Part shown: positions 42,005-53,460 of the stretch, in pieces
Layout: every line of letters starts with the position of its first letter
Position numbering within the stretch: the first letter of the stretch is position 1
Assembly (NCBI GenBank): GCA_019828595.1
Contig: JAHQRK010000015.1
Span: 1,054,001-1,118,000, forward strand
DNA: 64,000 nt
Direction: 5' to 3'
DNA from: Aphanomyces cochlioides
Lineage: Eukaryota > Oomycota > Saprolegniomycetes > Saprolegniales > Verrucalvaceae
The notes under the pieces: model-generated
Told to the model about the DNA's origin: nothing
Database searches by the model: none
Seen by the model: only the letters and a program-made list of their open reading frames with translations
Program-made: the position numbers and the translations under genes

Positions 42005-42816
42005 TATTGTTGACATGGTTTACAAATTTTAATGTAACAACATGGTTATAAGCTATCCGTCTCTCACAGACTTGGCCGCTCAAATATCAACACTAGCCTT
42101 TTTTATGCCATCGAGAACGCATTTGCATCGGTGACCCCTCCACAAGACCGACCATAATCATGCTAATCGCCATCTGCATTGGACTCTTCACCTAGCCCTT
42201 AGCCCAACATCGTCTTGGGACTCATATGGAACTAGAGTGAAATCTGCGGGAGTGCATCAAGGCGCAGTATAATCATCCAATATGCGTACACACGTCCAGT
42301 CTGGACGGCCAGCATTGAAGGAGCTCAATTGTCGTTTCTGCGTCCAGCGACTTTACTCCACATCATCCAGCTTGTCAGTTGATCAAACAAACTTCCTTTC
42401 TCATGAGCTGATACGGAAAACAGGTGAAGAGAGGTTATGAAAAATACCCCTTAGGGGCATCCAACAATCAACCCCGAGATGTCCATTAAATCCACATAGA
42501 ATGGCCATCCCCTCTCTATCAAGTCAACCACGTTGATCTTTGGGTCAAGCCAAGCCGAGACGCTCGATGGATCGTCCTTTATTTACACTCGTCTTAGACA
42601 GTTGGATGTTTGGTCCAAGCAGCAGCGGACAGACGGTCTTTCGCATACTTCAGACCTCATAAGCGGAACCCAAGGGCCTTGGTACACCTAACATTGCGGT
42701 CGACGCATAATGTTCCCTTTCAAAAAGATTCAAGAGTGGATAGCTTTTTAATTACTTGGAACTGGTCCTAGAAGATTGAGAACCCAGCGTTTCACCGCTC
42801 AATTTTCTCCACGACG
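42005..42816. other. Intergenic, nothing recognised
   Basis: TCCTTTATTTACACTCG near 42574 is a weak relative of the upstream element and may be a relic of the promoter of the fragment at 42817. Confidence 0.4.
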
Positions 42817-42950
42817 GCCCTCAAGCCCCAACGTGGTGATATTTTCACCAACTACCCTGATCAAAGCGTTCAACCTCAAGTACCAAGATCTCTCAAAGGG
42901 TCGTCTCTCCAACCCCAAGACTCCCGAATGTGGCTTTGGCAATCGACCTC
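42817..42950 (+). pseudogene. LPMO fragment, second subclade (plus strand)
   Basis: ALKPQRGDIFTNYPD, then a deletion, then YQDLSKGRLSNPKTPECGF. No start, no copper motif. Confidence 0.8.
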
Positions 42951-42984
42951 ATCCATCGTAGAAGACTTTTAGCTTTGGGTTGTC

Positions 42985-43160
42985 ATGGACGGCTGGATCT
43001 TGTTACCACGAGATGGCGTTGGCTTTGACGACGAAGGACTGGAAATTTTGCCATTGTGAATATGCGCGTAGTCTGTGTAGGCTTTTCGAGAAGAGTCGAC
43101 ATCTAGTAGAGGATCAAACGGTTCTTGCCGACAGTTTTGGCCTTGTCGTAGGCCATGGTC
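42985..43160 (-). pseudogene. LPMO fragment, second subclade (minus strand)
   Basis: On the minus strand: YDKAKTVGKNRLILY, a TAG in place of Trp, MSTLLEK, and in a shifted frame YTDYAHIHNGKISSP with the start of a Ser/Pro linker. It faces the fragment at 42817; together they may be the remains of an inverted pair. Confidence 0.75.
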
Positions 43161-43979
43161 TGCGGTCTCAAAGTCACAGACTGAAGGAGAGGCGAAAGCA
43201 CGACGATGTTGACCTCGGGGGGGGAAATGGGTGCCACAAATCACGCCATTCGATGCAACAAACAACAGGTTATACAACACACAGGAATAAACAACTCATG
43301 TGATCGCTTGGCTGACTTTGGCGATCAAACATTGACTCACGGCGGGAATGCCATACCGGCCACTGTTGACAATTTAATTGAAACGATGGCTTCACTATAT
43401 CTTCCCATGCGTATCGAGTAAAAATATGAAATAGATGTTAGCCATCGATTGAATCGCCCTCCCCATTGCAGTCTGATGTATCAAAGCATTCGGTTGCACG
43501 CATTTGCAACACCAAGAAGGGGCTGCAAGGTTTTCGCCTCGGGGGGACATCTTGAACGAAGCAGGACTAGTCGACCGCCATCATCTTTACAACCTGAGAG
43601 CGAGTGGCTTTGTCCGTCACAGAGCTGTCCTTGTTGTCTTGCTTTGCCTGTCTGCATGTCCTACGAAGCGATCCAACGATACCATGCGGTACTTGATGAA
43701 GGTCAAACACCGTCTAAAGCTGCAGCCACGTTTGAATCAAGACCATGAGCCCACAGCTTTGATGAGTTCGTTTGGCCTCGACGGATCGCGCTGGATTAGC
43801 ATCGTTTGATTGCTACTGTCGACCATCCACGATCAACCGCGTGCCATGGAACTCGATGCTTTAGCAGTTTGTCGTTGCCGTCATCAACGAGGTAACTCAA
43901 GACCTATCTCATGCGAAAGCTTACTTCATGAGAGATCAAGCGCAAAGCTCATCATCGGAACTCTTTATGACGTTGAAAT
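43161..43979. other. Intergenic, nothing recognised
   Basis: Short frames only. Confidence 0.45.
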
Positions 43980-44604
43980 TTACCGAGGAAGACATTGGCT
44001 GGACCGTGCATTCCACAGCTTGCAGATTAAACATTGTTCGCATTGAGTGGCCCCGTTGAAATTTCGACCGCCGCATTGCTGATACACGGCCACACTACCG
44101 CAACCGCTGGACGGAGGCTTCTCAGTAGATGTTTGGCTTGGGGTTGGCGTTGGACGGCTAAATGGTTGGTTGGCATTAGGAGACGGTGTTGGCGCTGACG
44201 ACGTTGGGCTGGAAGTTTTGCCATGACCAATATGAGCGCAGCCAGTGTACACTTGCCATTCGGGAAGAGTCGACATCCAGTACAATGTCAGACGGTTCTT
44301 GCCAGCGCATTTGGCCTTGTCGTACGGGATTTTACCCGTTGGGTAGGCTTGCACGCAGTTGGTATTACGAGTACATCATCGCACCGACTTCACATGGACC
44401 AAGGTGCTTCATTTGGCCGCCGTACTATTCGAGTTGGTCGGGCAACGACACAACCGAACATTTGGGGCCGATATAGCCACATTCAGCGGTCTTGGGGTTG
44501 GGTCCTGTGAACTTGAGAGCAGGCTTGGCAAGCACACCATGAGCATTGATGAAGGCAGCCGTTGCGATTAGAGCAACGGCAACTACGGTGGAGAATTGGA
44601 CCAT
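43980..44604 (-). pseudogene. LPMO of the second subclade, internally deleted
   Basis: From the ATG at 44604: MVQFSTVVAVALIATAAFINA, mature HGVLAKPALKFTGP, then a jump to NPKTAECGY. About 65 codons (the YAGDFYALVP to GRFS region) are missing. The frame is lost after PDQLE, then resumes around QAYPTGKIPYDKAKC. WQVYTGCAH, a Pro/Ser linker and a CBM1 (VYQQCGG, ending ARSSQCLPR) follow. The CBM1 aromatic pair is gone (SSQC). The copper segment NHPGPCE is degraded. Confidence 0.85.
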
Positions 44605-45607
44605 GGTCCTTGGCTCGAGTGGGGAAACGTCGAATGAGCAATGCTGGTTGATGATCGTCAAGGATATCTGCTCAATCCCAGCCTTTTCAGGCAGGTCGAT
44701 GCGATTCATTTCGAGCACAGCTTCCTCTTCGATTTGCTTTGTCGCCATTGCCCGTCAGCGCTTTGGTTGACAGTCTTTGAAAATCTGGACCTTCAGTCTC
44801 GGATGGCTGGTACATTTTCTGCATTCAACAACAACTGTAAGTGCAAGGCGACTTGCGTCTAAACATGAACTCGCCCAATGCGATAAGATAGCCCAGAAGG
44901 AGCGGCTTCCGATCTAGCGTCACCTGAAGGATCTGCGTCACTGCGTTTCCCGTTCTTGTAGGGAAGGAAGGACCTTCCACAGCCATCTCCGCGACGCAAT
45001 GAACAGCAGACAAGGGGACAAAGACCAGCTGTCCTTCTGCCTCTTGCATTGTTGGGATTAATCACACCACGATGGGCGCATGACATGGCAATGCGATTGG
45101 GCAATGCCGGGGAACTTCGGAAATTGTTGGTTAAATTCAGGAAAACCCATTCTGTCGAGCTTGAAATGTTGGGTGACATGCTTGTGACTGTGCGTCATTT
45201 GGTTGTTCATCGAGAGGTTCCCCGTCGTAGCGGGTCTTGGACTGTGAGTCAATGACCAATCTTGTATTCTACGAGTTGGGCAGCCCATGCCGCAACTTTG
45301 TGCTGCGTCGGGTTGCTGGACTCGTCAATCAGGACTGGTGGGCTCCCAATTCTAGCCAAAGCCAGTGACAAACCTTGAGCCATTAAGTTGCAAACTCAGT
45401 TGAATTGAAAGCGCATCGTCTTTTCCAAGGATCCTGGATGGAAAGTGAGTTTAATCCTAGATTGCATGATAGCATCTCCCTAGGCTAGCCAGTCTTGTGA
45501 ACGTTCATCTTGGGCTGGAAATACTCAGGGGTGTGTGTCGGAGTGGCTTGAATGGTCGGTGATGATTGCTGGCAAGGCTGCACAAGTACAACAAACAGGT
45601 CGACAGC
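44605..45607. other. Intergenic, promoter relic of the minus-strand pseudogene
   Basis: No gene recognised beyond the upstream element at 44835-44850. The following pseudogene begins abruptly near 45608. Confidence 0.45.
44835..44850 (-). promoter_or_regulatory. CGCC-TTACA upstream element
   Basis: CGCCTTGCACTTACAG on the minus strand, 246 bases before the ATG at 44604. Confidence 0.6.
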
Positions 45608-46214
45608 CCGATCAATTGGAATGGTACGGTGGTCAAATCAACCACCCTGGCCCTTGTGAAGTCTGGTGCGATGACGAACTCGTCGTCCCTTTCAACACCA
45701 ACTGTGCCGCAACCTACCCGACTGGTATCATCCCGTACGACAAGGCCAAGTGCGTGGGCAAGACCCTTTTGACGCTTTACTGGATGTCGACTCTTCTCGA
45801 ATGGCAAGTCTACACGGACTGCGCTCATATTGGCAATGGCATAACCCCAACGTCCATCCCAATGCCGGCAATCCCTCCCACTATGCCGACATCTACCTCT
45901 CACACGCCGACTAGTGCTCCAACTTCCTTGTCTCCAACTCCCCGTCCTTCACAGTCCAAACGACATCTACACCTCAGGCATCGTCTCCACCTCCCTCTTC
46001 GTCCGCTCCAACCTCATCCCCGACCAATTCACCGACCATTCATCCAACTCCAACGCCAAGCAACAGCACAACGCCCAAACCAACGCGCAAAGGCAAAAAA
46101 CGCGGTCTGAATAAACAATGCGGCGGTGATCACTACACTGGTTCGACAGAGTGCAAAGATGGCTTGGTGTGCCACAAGGTGTCGGACAGCTACTCGAAAT
46201 GTATCAAGGCGTAG
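45608..46214 (+). pseudogene. LPMO of the second subclade, 5'-truncated and frameshifted
   Basis: Begins at PDQLEWYGGQINHPGPCEVWC, so the N-terminal half including the copper His is missing. It continues through YDKAKCVGKTLLTLYW and [13 protein letters not shown]. One frame change in the linker near 45955 (after PRPSQ) leads to a Ser/Pro/Thr frame, a basic KPTRKGKKRG segment and a CBM1 (NKQCGGDHYTGSTECKDG, ending SDSYSKCIKA). This CBM1 is the four-Cys counterpart of the six-Cys forms in the genes at 47390 and 49681. Confidence 0.85.
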
Positions 46215-47156
46215 AAAGGCGTCCTGAAAGTTTGAATTCATTGAATGTCGTCTTCTTCGCTCCCCTTCTGTGCGCACTTTAGAAGTGAAGTTTCTCGACA
46301 CAACACAGTCGATCGGCGAATTCCACACTAAAGTTACCGGCAGTGACTTTGATCGCGCAATGTCGTCGTGCTTGAAGTACTTTCGGACGCTGCCGATGCA
46401 TCTCACTCCATACGTCATTGCTCGCGGTGCGATGGCCAAGCCGACACTGATCTCACTGGAATATTTGCCATTGAGACCGCAGACCATGGCTTCACCGCCT
46501 CCGTGGATCTGTTGCATTCGCACGTTGTAACCTGTGCACGACAGTCAACGAACAGCCTGGAATTAGCGAAATGCGAGTATTTCACGTAAATGCATGTTTA
46601 TAAAGTGCACTCTGGTCTCCGTTCTATCTCACAGCAAGAACTCGGCAACCTCTGTCGCACAACTAACACCTAAACGCAAGTCGACTCAAACTGCTACGTA
46701 CTCATGAGTGGCGTTTGCAACAATTTGAGAGCACACAGTTCGCGCTTGACCCAACTATTCCTTCAATGTAGTTTCACCTATTGTGATCTCTGCCGCTCGC
46801 TCTGTCGAGTTTTTCAACTTGTGGTTATGGTGAACAATCCTGGCCAATCCGCAAAATTAATTGGGTGTGACTAGCTTCTGGATTTGTCCCAACTTTGTAA
46901 TATGTAGACAAACTTGATCAAGTTTTCACAATCAGCAAGCTTGCAGCACTTGCAGTCGTTCTTGCTGGTCGTAGCACCAAAGAGACTGCCTTGTCAAGTC
47001 CATCGTCCGCTGCGTCGGCGACAACTTTTAACACTTGTCCAACGTAAGTTTTAAGTCTTTTTGTTGCGATCAAGTTGTCATGTTCGACTTGGGTTTGGCA
47101 TTGTGCAGTGGCTCCTTGATACAGCATCCAAGCAAAGATCCAAGCAAGAGGTTGTG
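46215..47156. other. Intergenic, nothing recognised
   Basis: Only short frames of no known family. Confidence 0.5.
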
Positions 47157-47172
47157 CGCCTTGCCCTTACGT
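47157..47172 (+). promoter_or_regulatory. CGCC-TTACA upstream element
   Basis: CGCCTTGCCCTTACGT, 233 bases before the ATG at 47390, preceded by TCCAAGCAAGAG as at 49413. Confidence 0.6.
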
Positions 47173-47359
47173 GATCCGCCAACGCAATTCATGATGCAAG
47201 CCCTACTACACCAGTCCACCCATGCCTGACCATGCTACGCCAACTGGCTCTTGTGTTTCAAAGTCAGATATATTCGACATCCACCACAACGTCTTTCCTG
47301 AATAGACTGGACTAGTATTAAGATTCTAAACCAGGCGGTTGTGCTTGGTTTGTTTGGTG

Positions 47360-47376
47360 TCATTCTTGAATTTGCC
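47360..47376 (+). promoter_or_regulatory. Oomycete initiator element
   Basis: TCATTCTTGAATTTGCC, 30 bases before the ATG. Confidence 0.65.
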
Positions 47377-47389
47377 CAAACCAACGACC

Positions 47390-48333
47390 ATGGTCTCCGC
47401 TTCGACAACGATTGCTGCTGCCCTTTTGGCCACGACTACCTATGTTGACGCCCATGGCACTCTCTTCAAGCCCTCCCTCAAGTTCACTGGATCCAACTAT
47501 GCTGGTGACTTCTTCGCCCTTGTCCCTATGACAGCACTCAAGCCCCAACCTGGCGATATCTTCAACTATCCTGATGCCAACTTGAACGCTGCTGCGTTGT
47601 CAAGGCCTCCAATTACAAGTCGTTCAAGGAGTTCATCCTGAAGAACCAAGATCTTTCCAAGGGTCGATTCTCCAACCCAAAGACTCCCGAGTGTGGTTTC
47701 ACTGACCCCAACGGTCCCGTGGTTCCTCTGCCTGACCAACTTGAATGGTACGGTGGTCAAATGAACCACCCTGGCCCTTGTGAAGTCTGGTGCGACGATG
47801 AACTCGTTGTCCCTTTCAATACCAACTGCGCTGAGGCTTACCCCAAGGGTATTATTCCATACGACAAGGCAAAGTGTGTCGGCAAGAACCGCTTGACCTT
47901 GTACTGGATGTCGACTCTTCTCGAATGGCAAGTCTACACTGACTGTGCTCACATCGGCAATGGAAAAGCTCCAACCCCATCTACTGCTGCACCAACTCCT
48001 AGACCCTCACCGTCAACTCCACGCCCGACTTCCCCAACGCCACCTTCCTCTCCCCCTACTCCTAGCACTTCCCCTCGAGCTCCAACTTCATCGTCTCCTG
48101 CCACCTTTGCCCCTCGTCCGACCCCAGCTCCTGGTAGTCAAACGACTCTTCTTCCTACAGCAAAGCCAAGCCAAAACAACTCAACAACAATGCCACCATG
48201 TGGCGATGGCAAACTCAGTGTGTACAAACAGTGCGGTGGTGATCACTATAGCGGCCCCACGGAGTGCAAAGATGGCTTGGTCTGCCACAAATGGTCGGAT
48301 TGCTACTGGCAATGTATTCCTATCAGAGCTTAG
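47390..48333 (+). pseudogene. LPMO of the second subclade with six-Cys CBM1, one-base deletion
   Basis: Signal peptide MVSASTTIAAALLATTTYVDA, mature HGTLFKPSLKF. One base is missing at GCGTTGTCAAGG (about 47600), where LFKASNYKSFKEF is expected. Downstream the frame is open for more than 200 codons: NHPGPCEVWC, LTLYW, WQVYTDC, a long Pro/Ser/Thr linker and a CBM1. That module has two extra cysteines (MPPCGD before it, SDCYWQC at its end). The gene at 49681 has the same deletion within about 390 bases that look identical, so the defect is shared by conversion or recent duplication. Otherwise the gene is clean. Programmed frameshifting is conceivable but unsupported. Confidence 0.85.
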
Positions 48334-49412
48334 GCCGGTAGCGTGATCCATGTAATACTCTTTGTTTGACGAGTTCTTCCACATGCTGTCTTGTGCTTTG
48401 TCTCATCATGGCCAGAGTACGACGCCTATCAATTGTTACAACGTTAACTCGAAGGCCGCAGAAATTCGCCCTTAGTATTGATAACGTGACGACTGATACG
48501 GGGACACCTCAAGGGTATAATTCACGATGGGCTACTGTCCTGGATCGCGGAGGCAGTTGGGTGGAAGTATTCGTGCAGCACAGATGATGTGAGTTACTGA
48601 GGGTTTCAGAAACCAGCTTTTTTAATGCGCAGTGAAATATTGTGGAAATTCAGCAGCTCATGCCATGAGTGCGTCCTTTCAGCCAAATCACATCACTGCT
48701 GACCAAGTGAATCATTGATGCTCAGCGCTTGCAGTGTCGTGACGATGATCGAGGGGGATTACAATCAAGGGCTGGCATTGTTCATGTTGGCGATATTCCT
48801 ACAGAATACCACCATTTGATTGGCTGAAAATATAACTCTGGCGGATTCTGATTGGTTCATATTATTCAGATGATACTCTGAAGAGTCAACACCGCCACAA
48901 GAAGAATGGAGTTTTAGTTGACATCAGTGCTTTCGACCAAGACGTGGCCGTGACGGTGAAAGCAGTCCAAGACGCGAGCAGAGGAATAAAATGTAAAGTC
49001 GTCCAGGCACCATCCAATGCCGTCGTCCAATCGATGCGTTCTGATACATGACCAGCTTCTGGATTGTTCCTGACATTGCAAAAGCAGGACAAGAGTCTAT
49101 TCTTGCTTTGGTTTTCGAATTTGCTTGCTCACAACACTGGTAAAAGCTAGCTGGAGTCACTCATGGGCTCTCTCTTTCACGCAAACTTTCGACTTTGCGG
49201 TCGTTACCATGTAGTCTATCACTCGTATAACGTTACACTGATTCTGTTCACCACGCAGTGATATTGCATGCTATTGGGGCAACCTCGACAGGAGACTCCT
49301 TGAGCACTTCTGTAAACGATATCCGGCATCTCACAACTCGAAAGCAACTCTTGTTTCCACATGATGTAGTGCATAAGGGACAAACCAAGCAGGGTCCAAG
49401 CAAGAGTTGATT
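48334..49412. other. Intergenic, nothing recognised
   Basis: No gene found. Confidence 0.5.
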
Positions 49413-49428
49413 CGCCTTGCCCTTACAT
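49413..49428 (+). promoter_or_regulatory. CGCC-TTACA upstream element
   Basis: CGCCTTGCCCTTACAT, 268 bases before the ATG at 49681. Confidence 0.6.
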
Positions 49429-49643
49429 TTTTTGTACAACGCAGTGCGTCGCGCTGTCGACCATCCATGACTGTCGGTCCACTTTAAAAGGCTATATGAC
49501 CAAGCAAACTGGCTCTGAGTGCAAAGTGGACAACGCTATCGTGACAGCTGGAGTTCGAAATGGCCAAGTACGTCTTTCCGGAATAGACTGGACAAAATTC
49601 TAAGATCCAAGAGGACCCCCACTACTTGCCGCTGGGCTTTTCA

Positions 49644-49660
49644 TCATTCCCCAATTTGCT
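49644..49660 (+). promoter_or_regulatory. Oomycete initiator element
   Basis: TCATTCCCCAATTTGCT, 37 bases before the ATG. Confidence 0.65.
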
Positions 49661-49680
49661 CTCTCAAATAGCCAACGACC

Positions 49681-50636
49681 ATGGTCTCTGCTTCGACTGT
49701 CCTCGCTGCTACCCTCATTGCTACGACTACATATGTCGACGCCCATGGCATGCTCTTCAAGCCCTCCCTCAAGTTCACTGGATCCAACTATGCTGGTGAC
49801 TTTTATGCACTTGTTCCCATGAACGCGCTCAAGCCCCAACCTGGCGATATCTTCAACTATCCTGATGCCAACTTGAACGCTGCTGCGTTGTCAAGGCCTC
49901 CAATTACAAGTCGTTCAAGGAGTTCATCCTGAAGAACCAAGATCTTTCCAAGGGTCGATTCTCCAACCCAAAGACTCCCGAGTGTGGTTTCACTGACCCC
50001 AACGGTCCCGTGGTTCCTCTGCCTGACCAACTTGAATGGTACGGTGGTCAAATGAACCACCCTGGCCCTTGTGAAGTCTGGTGCGACGATGAACTCGTTG
50101 TCCCTTTCAATACCAACTGCGCTGAGGCTTACCCCAAGGGTATTATTCCATACGACAAGGCAAAGTGTGTCGGCAAGAACCGCTTGACCTTGTACTGGAT
50201 GTCGACCCTTCTCGAATGGCAAGTCTACACGGACTGTGCTCACATTGGCAATGGAAAAGCACCAACTCCTTCACCCTCTGCGCCAACCCCTCGTCCTTCA
50301 GCACCAACCCCCCGCCCCTCTCCATCAACTCCACGCCCGACTTCCCCAACGCCACCTTCCTCTCCCCCTACTCCTCGCACTTCCCCTCGTGCTCCAACTA
50401 CGTCGCCTCCAACCACCTCATCTCCTTCGTCTCGTCCAACCCCAGCTCCTGGCAATCCAACTCCAAAGCCTGGGCAGAACAATTCGACAACGATGCCGCC
50501 TTGCGGAGGTCCCAAGCTTGGTCAGTATAAGCAATGCGGTGGTGACCACTACACCGGTCCAACCGAGTGCGAAGATGGGTTGATCTGCCATCAGTGGTCC
50601 GACTGCTATTGGCAATGCATCGCTATTAAACCGTAG
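49681..50636 (+). pseudogene. LPMO of the second subclade with six-Cys CBM1, same one-base deletion
   Basis: Signal peptide MVSASTVLAATLIATTTYVDA, mature HGMLFKPSLKF. It shares with the gene at 47390 the missing base (about 49890) and a long identical stretch covering the deletion, the copper motif NHPGPCEVWC and WQVYTDC. The signal peptide, linker and CBM1 differ. The linker is rich in PTPRPSA and PTSP units; the CBM1 is preceded by MPPCGG and ends SDCYWQCIAIKP. Stop at 50634. Confidence 0.85.
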
Positions 50637-51299
50637 AGCTGCAGTTCGTGTGATCAATTAATTGTATGTCGTTTGTCTTTTTATCTTCTTAGTTCCCGAC
50701 GACTTCCTTCAGCCCACACTACTTGGCGTGGAACGAGAGTCTTGCTGTGGAAAGTTCTGTGTCTTGGTTGTTTCTGCGATGATGGCAGCATCACAACAAG
50801 CTGGTATGACGTTGAAACCAAACCCTCGCTGTGGGTTCTTCATTGTTCCCCGAGAATCATGCACCAAACTTTGCCACGACGTTCATCTTGTATTGCCATA
50901 AGGCAAATGCAGCGTATTGTACTGCCTTCATGAAAAGGCATTCAACATGAGGGTAACCCCACAACTATAGGGCTGAAATGGCCACGAAATCACTTCGCCA
51001 GAAGCCGAAACCGACAACTAAAGGGCTGAAATGGCCACGAAATCACTTCGCCAGAAGCCCAAAAGGCACCTCGAGATTTACCCAGCTCTATCCTTTCAGA
51101 GGAATCTCTGTTGGTCTCCCCCAAGAAACGTCAAATAGCATGAATAATCAAAGTCTACAATGAAAGGGGCTAATGCCTACGAAACTACAGAGGTATTCCT
51201 TGTACAATTTGGGTGAGGGGTCTCGTCCCTTAAATTTCGGTTTGGACAAATGATCACCTATGTTATAAGCATGGTCAAACTCAAACACACAACAGGAAT
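50637..51299. other. Intergenic with a 53-base tandem duplication
   Basis: No gene recognised; see 50961-51066. Confidence 0.5.
50961..51066. repeat. Tandem duplication, 53 bases x 2
   Basis: Units start ACAACTA at 50961 and 51014 and share GGGCTGAAATGGCCACGAAA. Confidence 0.9.
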
Positions 51300-52099
51300 C
51301 TAAGCAGGGACGCACTGCGAGTAGTAAGGGGAGTATTGCTTGCAGACATTGCCAGAAGCACAGTTGGTCGGGCCAGTGTAGCCTTGACCACCGCATTGGC
51401 CATAGACTGGCACACTCCCTCCATTCGAAGGGGCGCTCGTCGATGGCGTTGGACGAGGAGCACTCGTCGTAGGAGTGGATGGAGTTGGGCGAGCCGAGGT
51501 CGACACAGGAGGCTGCGAGCTTGGGGTGGTGCCACCGCTGGACTTCAAAGGAACGCAAGCCAAGTAGATTTGCCAATCGGGGTTGTGCAACGCAAGCCAG
51601 TAGAACGTCAATTGCGAGGCGCGTTGGCACAACGAGGGGCTCACTGGCATGTTGCCGTCTGGGTGTTGGCAGCACAGTCGTCGTTTTGGTAGACACGGGT
51701 GTTATCGCACCAGACTTCGCAAGGACCAGTGTGGGATGGCCAGAAACCTTCGGTGGCGCCGTGGTTCCACTTGACAATACCATCGGAGGGGAACGCCTTG
51801 GGGGTGGCGGTGACAACGGAAGTACCGCAAGCACCACACGTGCCAGCATTAGCCTTGACCAAGTCTTTGAGGGTGGCGTAGGGCGAGTTCTTGAAGTGCG
51901 ACGTGAATGCAGCCGAGTTGTATTGAGGGCTGTTGTTGTGGTTGTCGCCAGGGAGGACCTTGGGGCCGTTCATGGTGTCACAGAAAGCGGTCACATCCGT
52001 GGTGCCGGGCTTGAATTCAGCCGCAGGGTCGACAAGTTGGCCGTGGCCATGGGCGTTGGAGGCAACAGCCAAGAGAACGGTGGCGATCGAAGTGAACAA
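51300..52099 (-). pseudogene. AA17-type LPMO with one CBM1 (HGQL group), start lost and frameshifted
   Basis: The canonical start codon position (52099-52097) is TTG rather than ATG; the reading LFTSIATVLLAVASNAHG and mature HGQLVDPAAEF follow. The frame carries FCDTMNGPKVLPG, GTCGACG, WNHGATEG and SHTGPCEVWC (second copper His), then is lost near 51655-51665 at DDCAAN. Downstream, MPVSPSLCQ leads through WQIYLAC, a Ser/Pro/Thr linker and a CBM1 ending [10 protein letters not shown]. Its partner at 54247 is on the opposite strand, head to head, and is intact. An in-frame ATG 40 residues upstream would hide the signal peptide. Confidence 0.85.
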
Positions 52100-52105
52100 C
52101 TTGGA

Positions 52106-52121
52106 GGAAATTGCATAATGA
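52106..52121 (-). promoter_or_regulatory. Oomycete initiator element
   Basis: TCATTATGCAATTTCC on the minus strand, 23 bases before the lost start codon. Confidence 0.6.
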
Positions 52122-53460
52122 GCTCGGCGACATCGCTCGAGTTTGGTCAGGTTGGGCGAAACAAATTTCAACATTTCGTGCGGCGCACGACCAGCGACTT
52201 CAAAGTCAGCCAACGCTTCTATGGTGCCTCGTTGTATTGAGCATCGTAAAGACTGTGTGAAGGTGTAAGCAACGGTGACGAGAAGGAGCAATCAACGAAT
52301 TGTCTTACAAGAGTCGCCTCAAGTTGGTGAAACTCGTTAGTCTCGATGGGAAGATCCTTCCACTCGCAATGATCTTGTCGATGATCGTTTATGCCAATGA
52401 TTTTCCTACTTGGCCAGCTCTACGTAACCATGACCAAGTGTTACCTCACCTAGGAGGACGACCATTGCCTCCACATGAATTTAAGGTCCTTAACTCGAAG
52501 CAGCAGTCGATGGCGGCGTTCTTTTAGCAGCCAAGCTATCATTTCCAAGGCCGTCCATATGCCAGTGTTGGTTCAAAACGCACCCAAGAATGAAAAAGTT
52601 GGCGAGACTGACGTCCACAGACAGTGGCCTGGTCGAGAGTTTGTTCTTGAATGACAATATGATGACGCTGTCATAGCAGAGTTGCCGAAGCGATGCCGTT
52701 CCACCTGATCGATTCGTCTTATTCTCACGAAGAGCAGTTGAAAACTCGAGGCTTTCTAGAAGAGCGATGCTGACGATAGATTCTACTTTTGTTGCTGAGT
52801 AAGAAAGCCCTGTCCTGACCAGCATGCTCTTTTCTGGAACGCTTGTTCTCAGTAGTCGCTCAACGCAGTCGAATCAGGCAAAGCTATTCTGGATGGCAAA
52901 GAGAAAGCCTATCAAGTTGTCTGTCATCTTACTATGCTCGGCCACCGCAAGCATATCGCGTGCAAGTGGAAGGTTGCAATGCGAGACAACCACAGACAAA
53001 AGTTCTTCATCAGCTTGACCCGACGATCACGGTAAAAAAGGGCCAAGAGTTGGCAATCCAATCAAGATTGCTGAAGTGCATAGTTCATGTGGTTTCGCTT
53101 TGACAATCGCAACCATTTCGTCTGTTTTGGGGAATTCCGTGTGGTCCACCAAGAGTGCATACGTCATGTCAAATGGCCAACCTACGACAAAACTCTATCA
53201 ATTAATACCTCCATTCTATCATTCCTCGTGTATTAAGTACTAAGACCACAACAAGCTGCAAGGCTTTGGTCATTCTTGCATACTCAAACAATATCAAGAA
53301 GATCGGCATGAGAAACACGATGAGAAACACTCAGTAGCTATGTCTGTCGCCACGATACGCCAGTTAGTTACTCGATGAGCTTGCCATCCTGAACGTCCCG
53401 ATCCTGTCTCTGCCCCGCGGTTCAGTGGCCACATTGCACCAAGTTATATTGCGGTATCAT
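52122..53460. other. Intergenic, nothing recognised
   Basis: A 111-codon minus frame (52490-52825) and several short plus frames are present; none resembles a known protein. Confidence 0.45.

Noticed and set aside
47600..49890. Programmed ribosomal frameshifting in the two genes that share a one-base deletion
   Set aside because: The site has no slippery heptamer or clear downstream structure, and sequence identity explains the shared defect by conversion or duplication.
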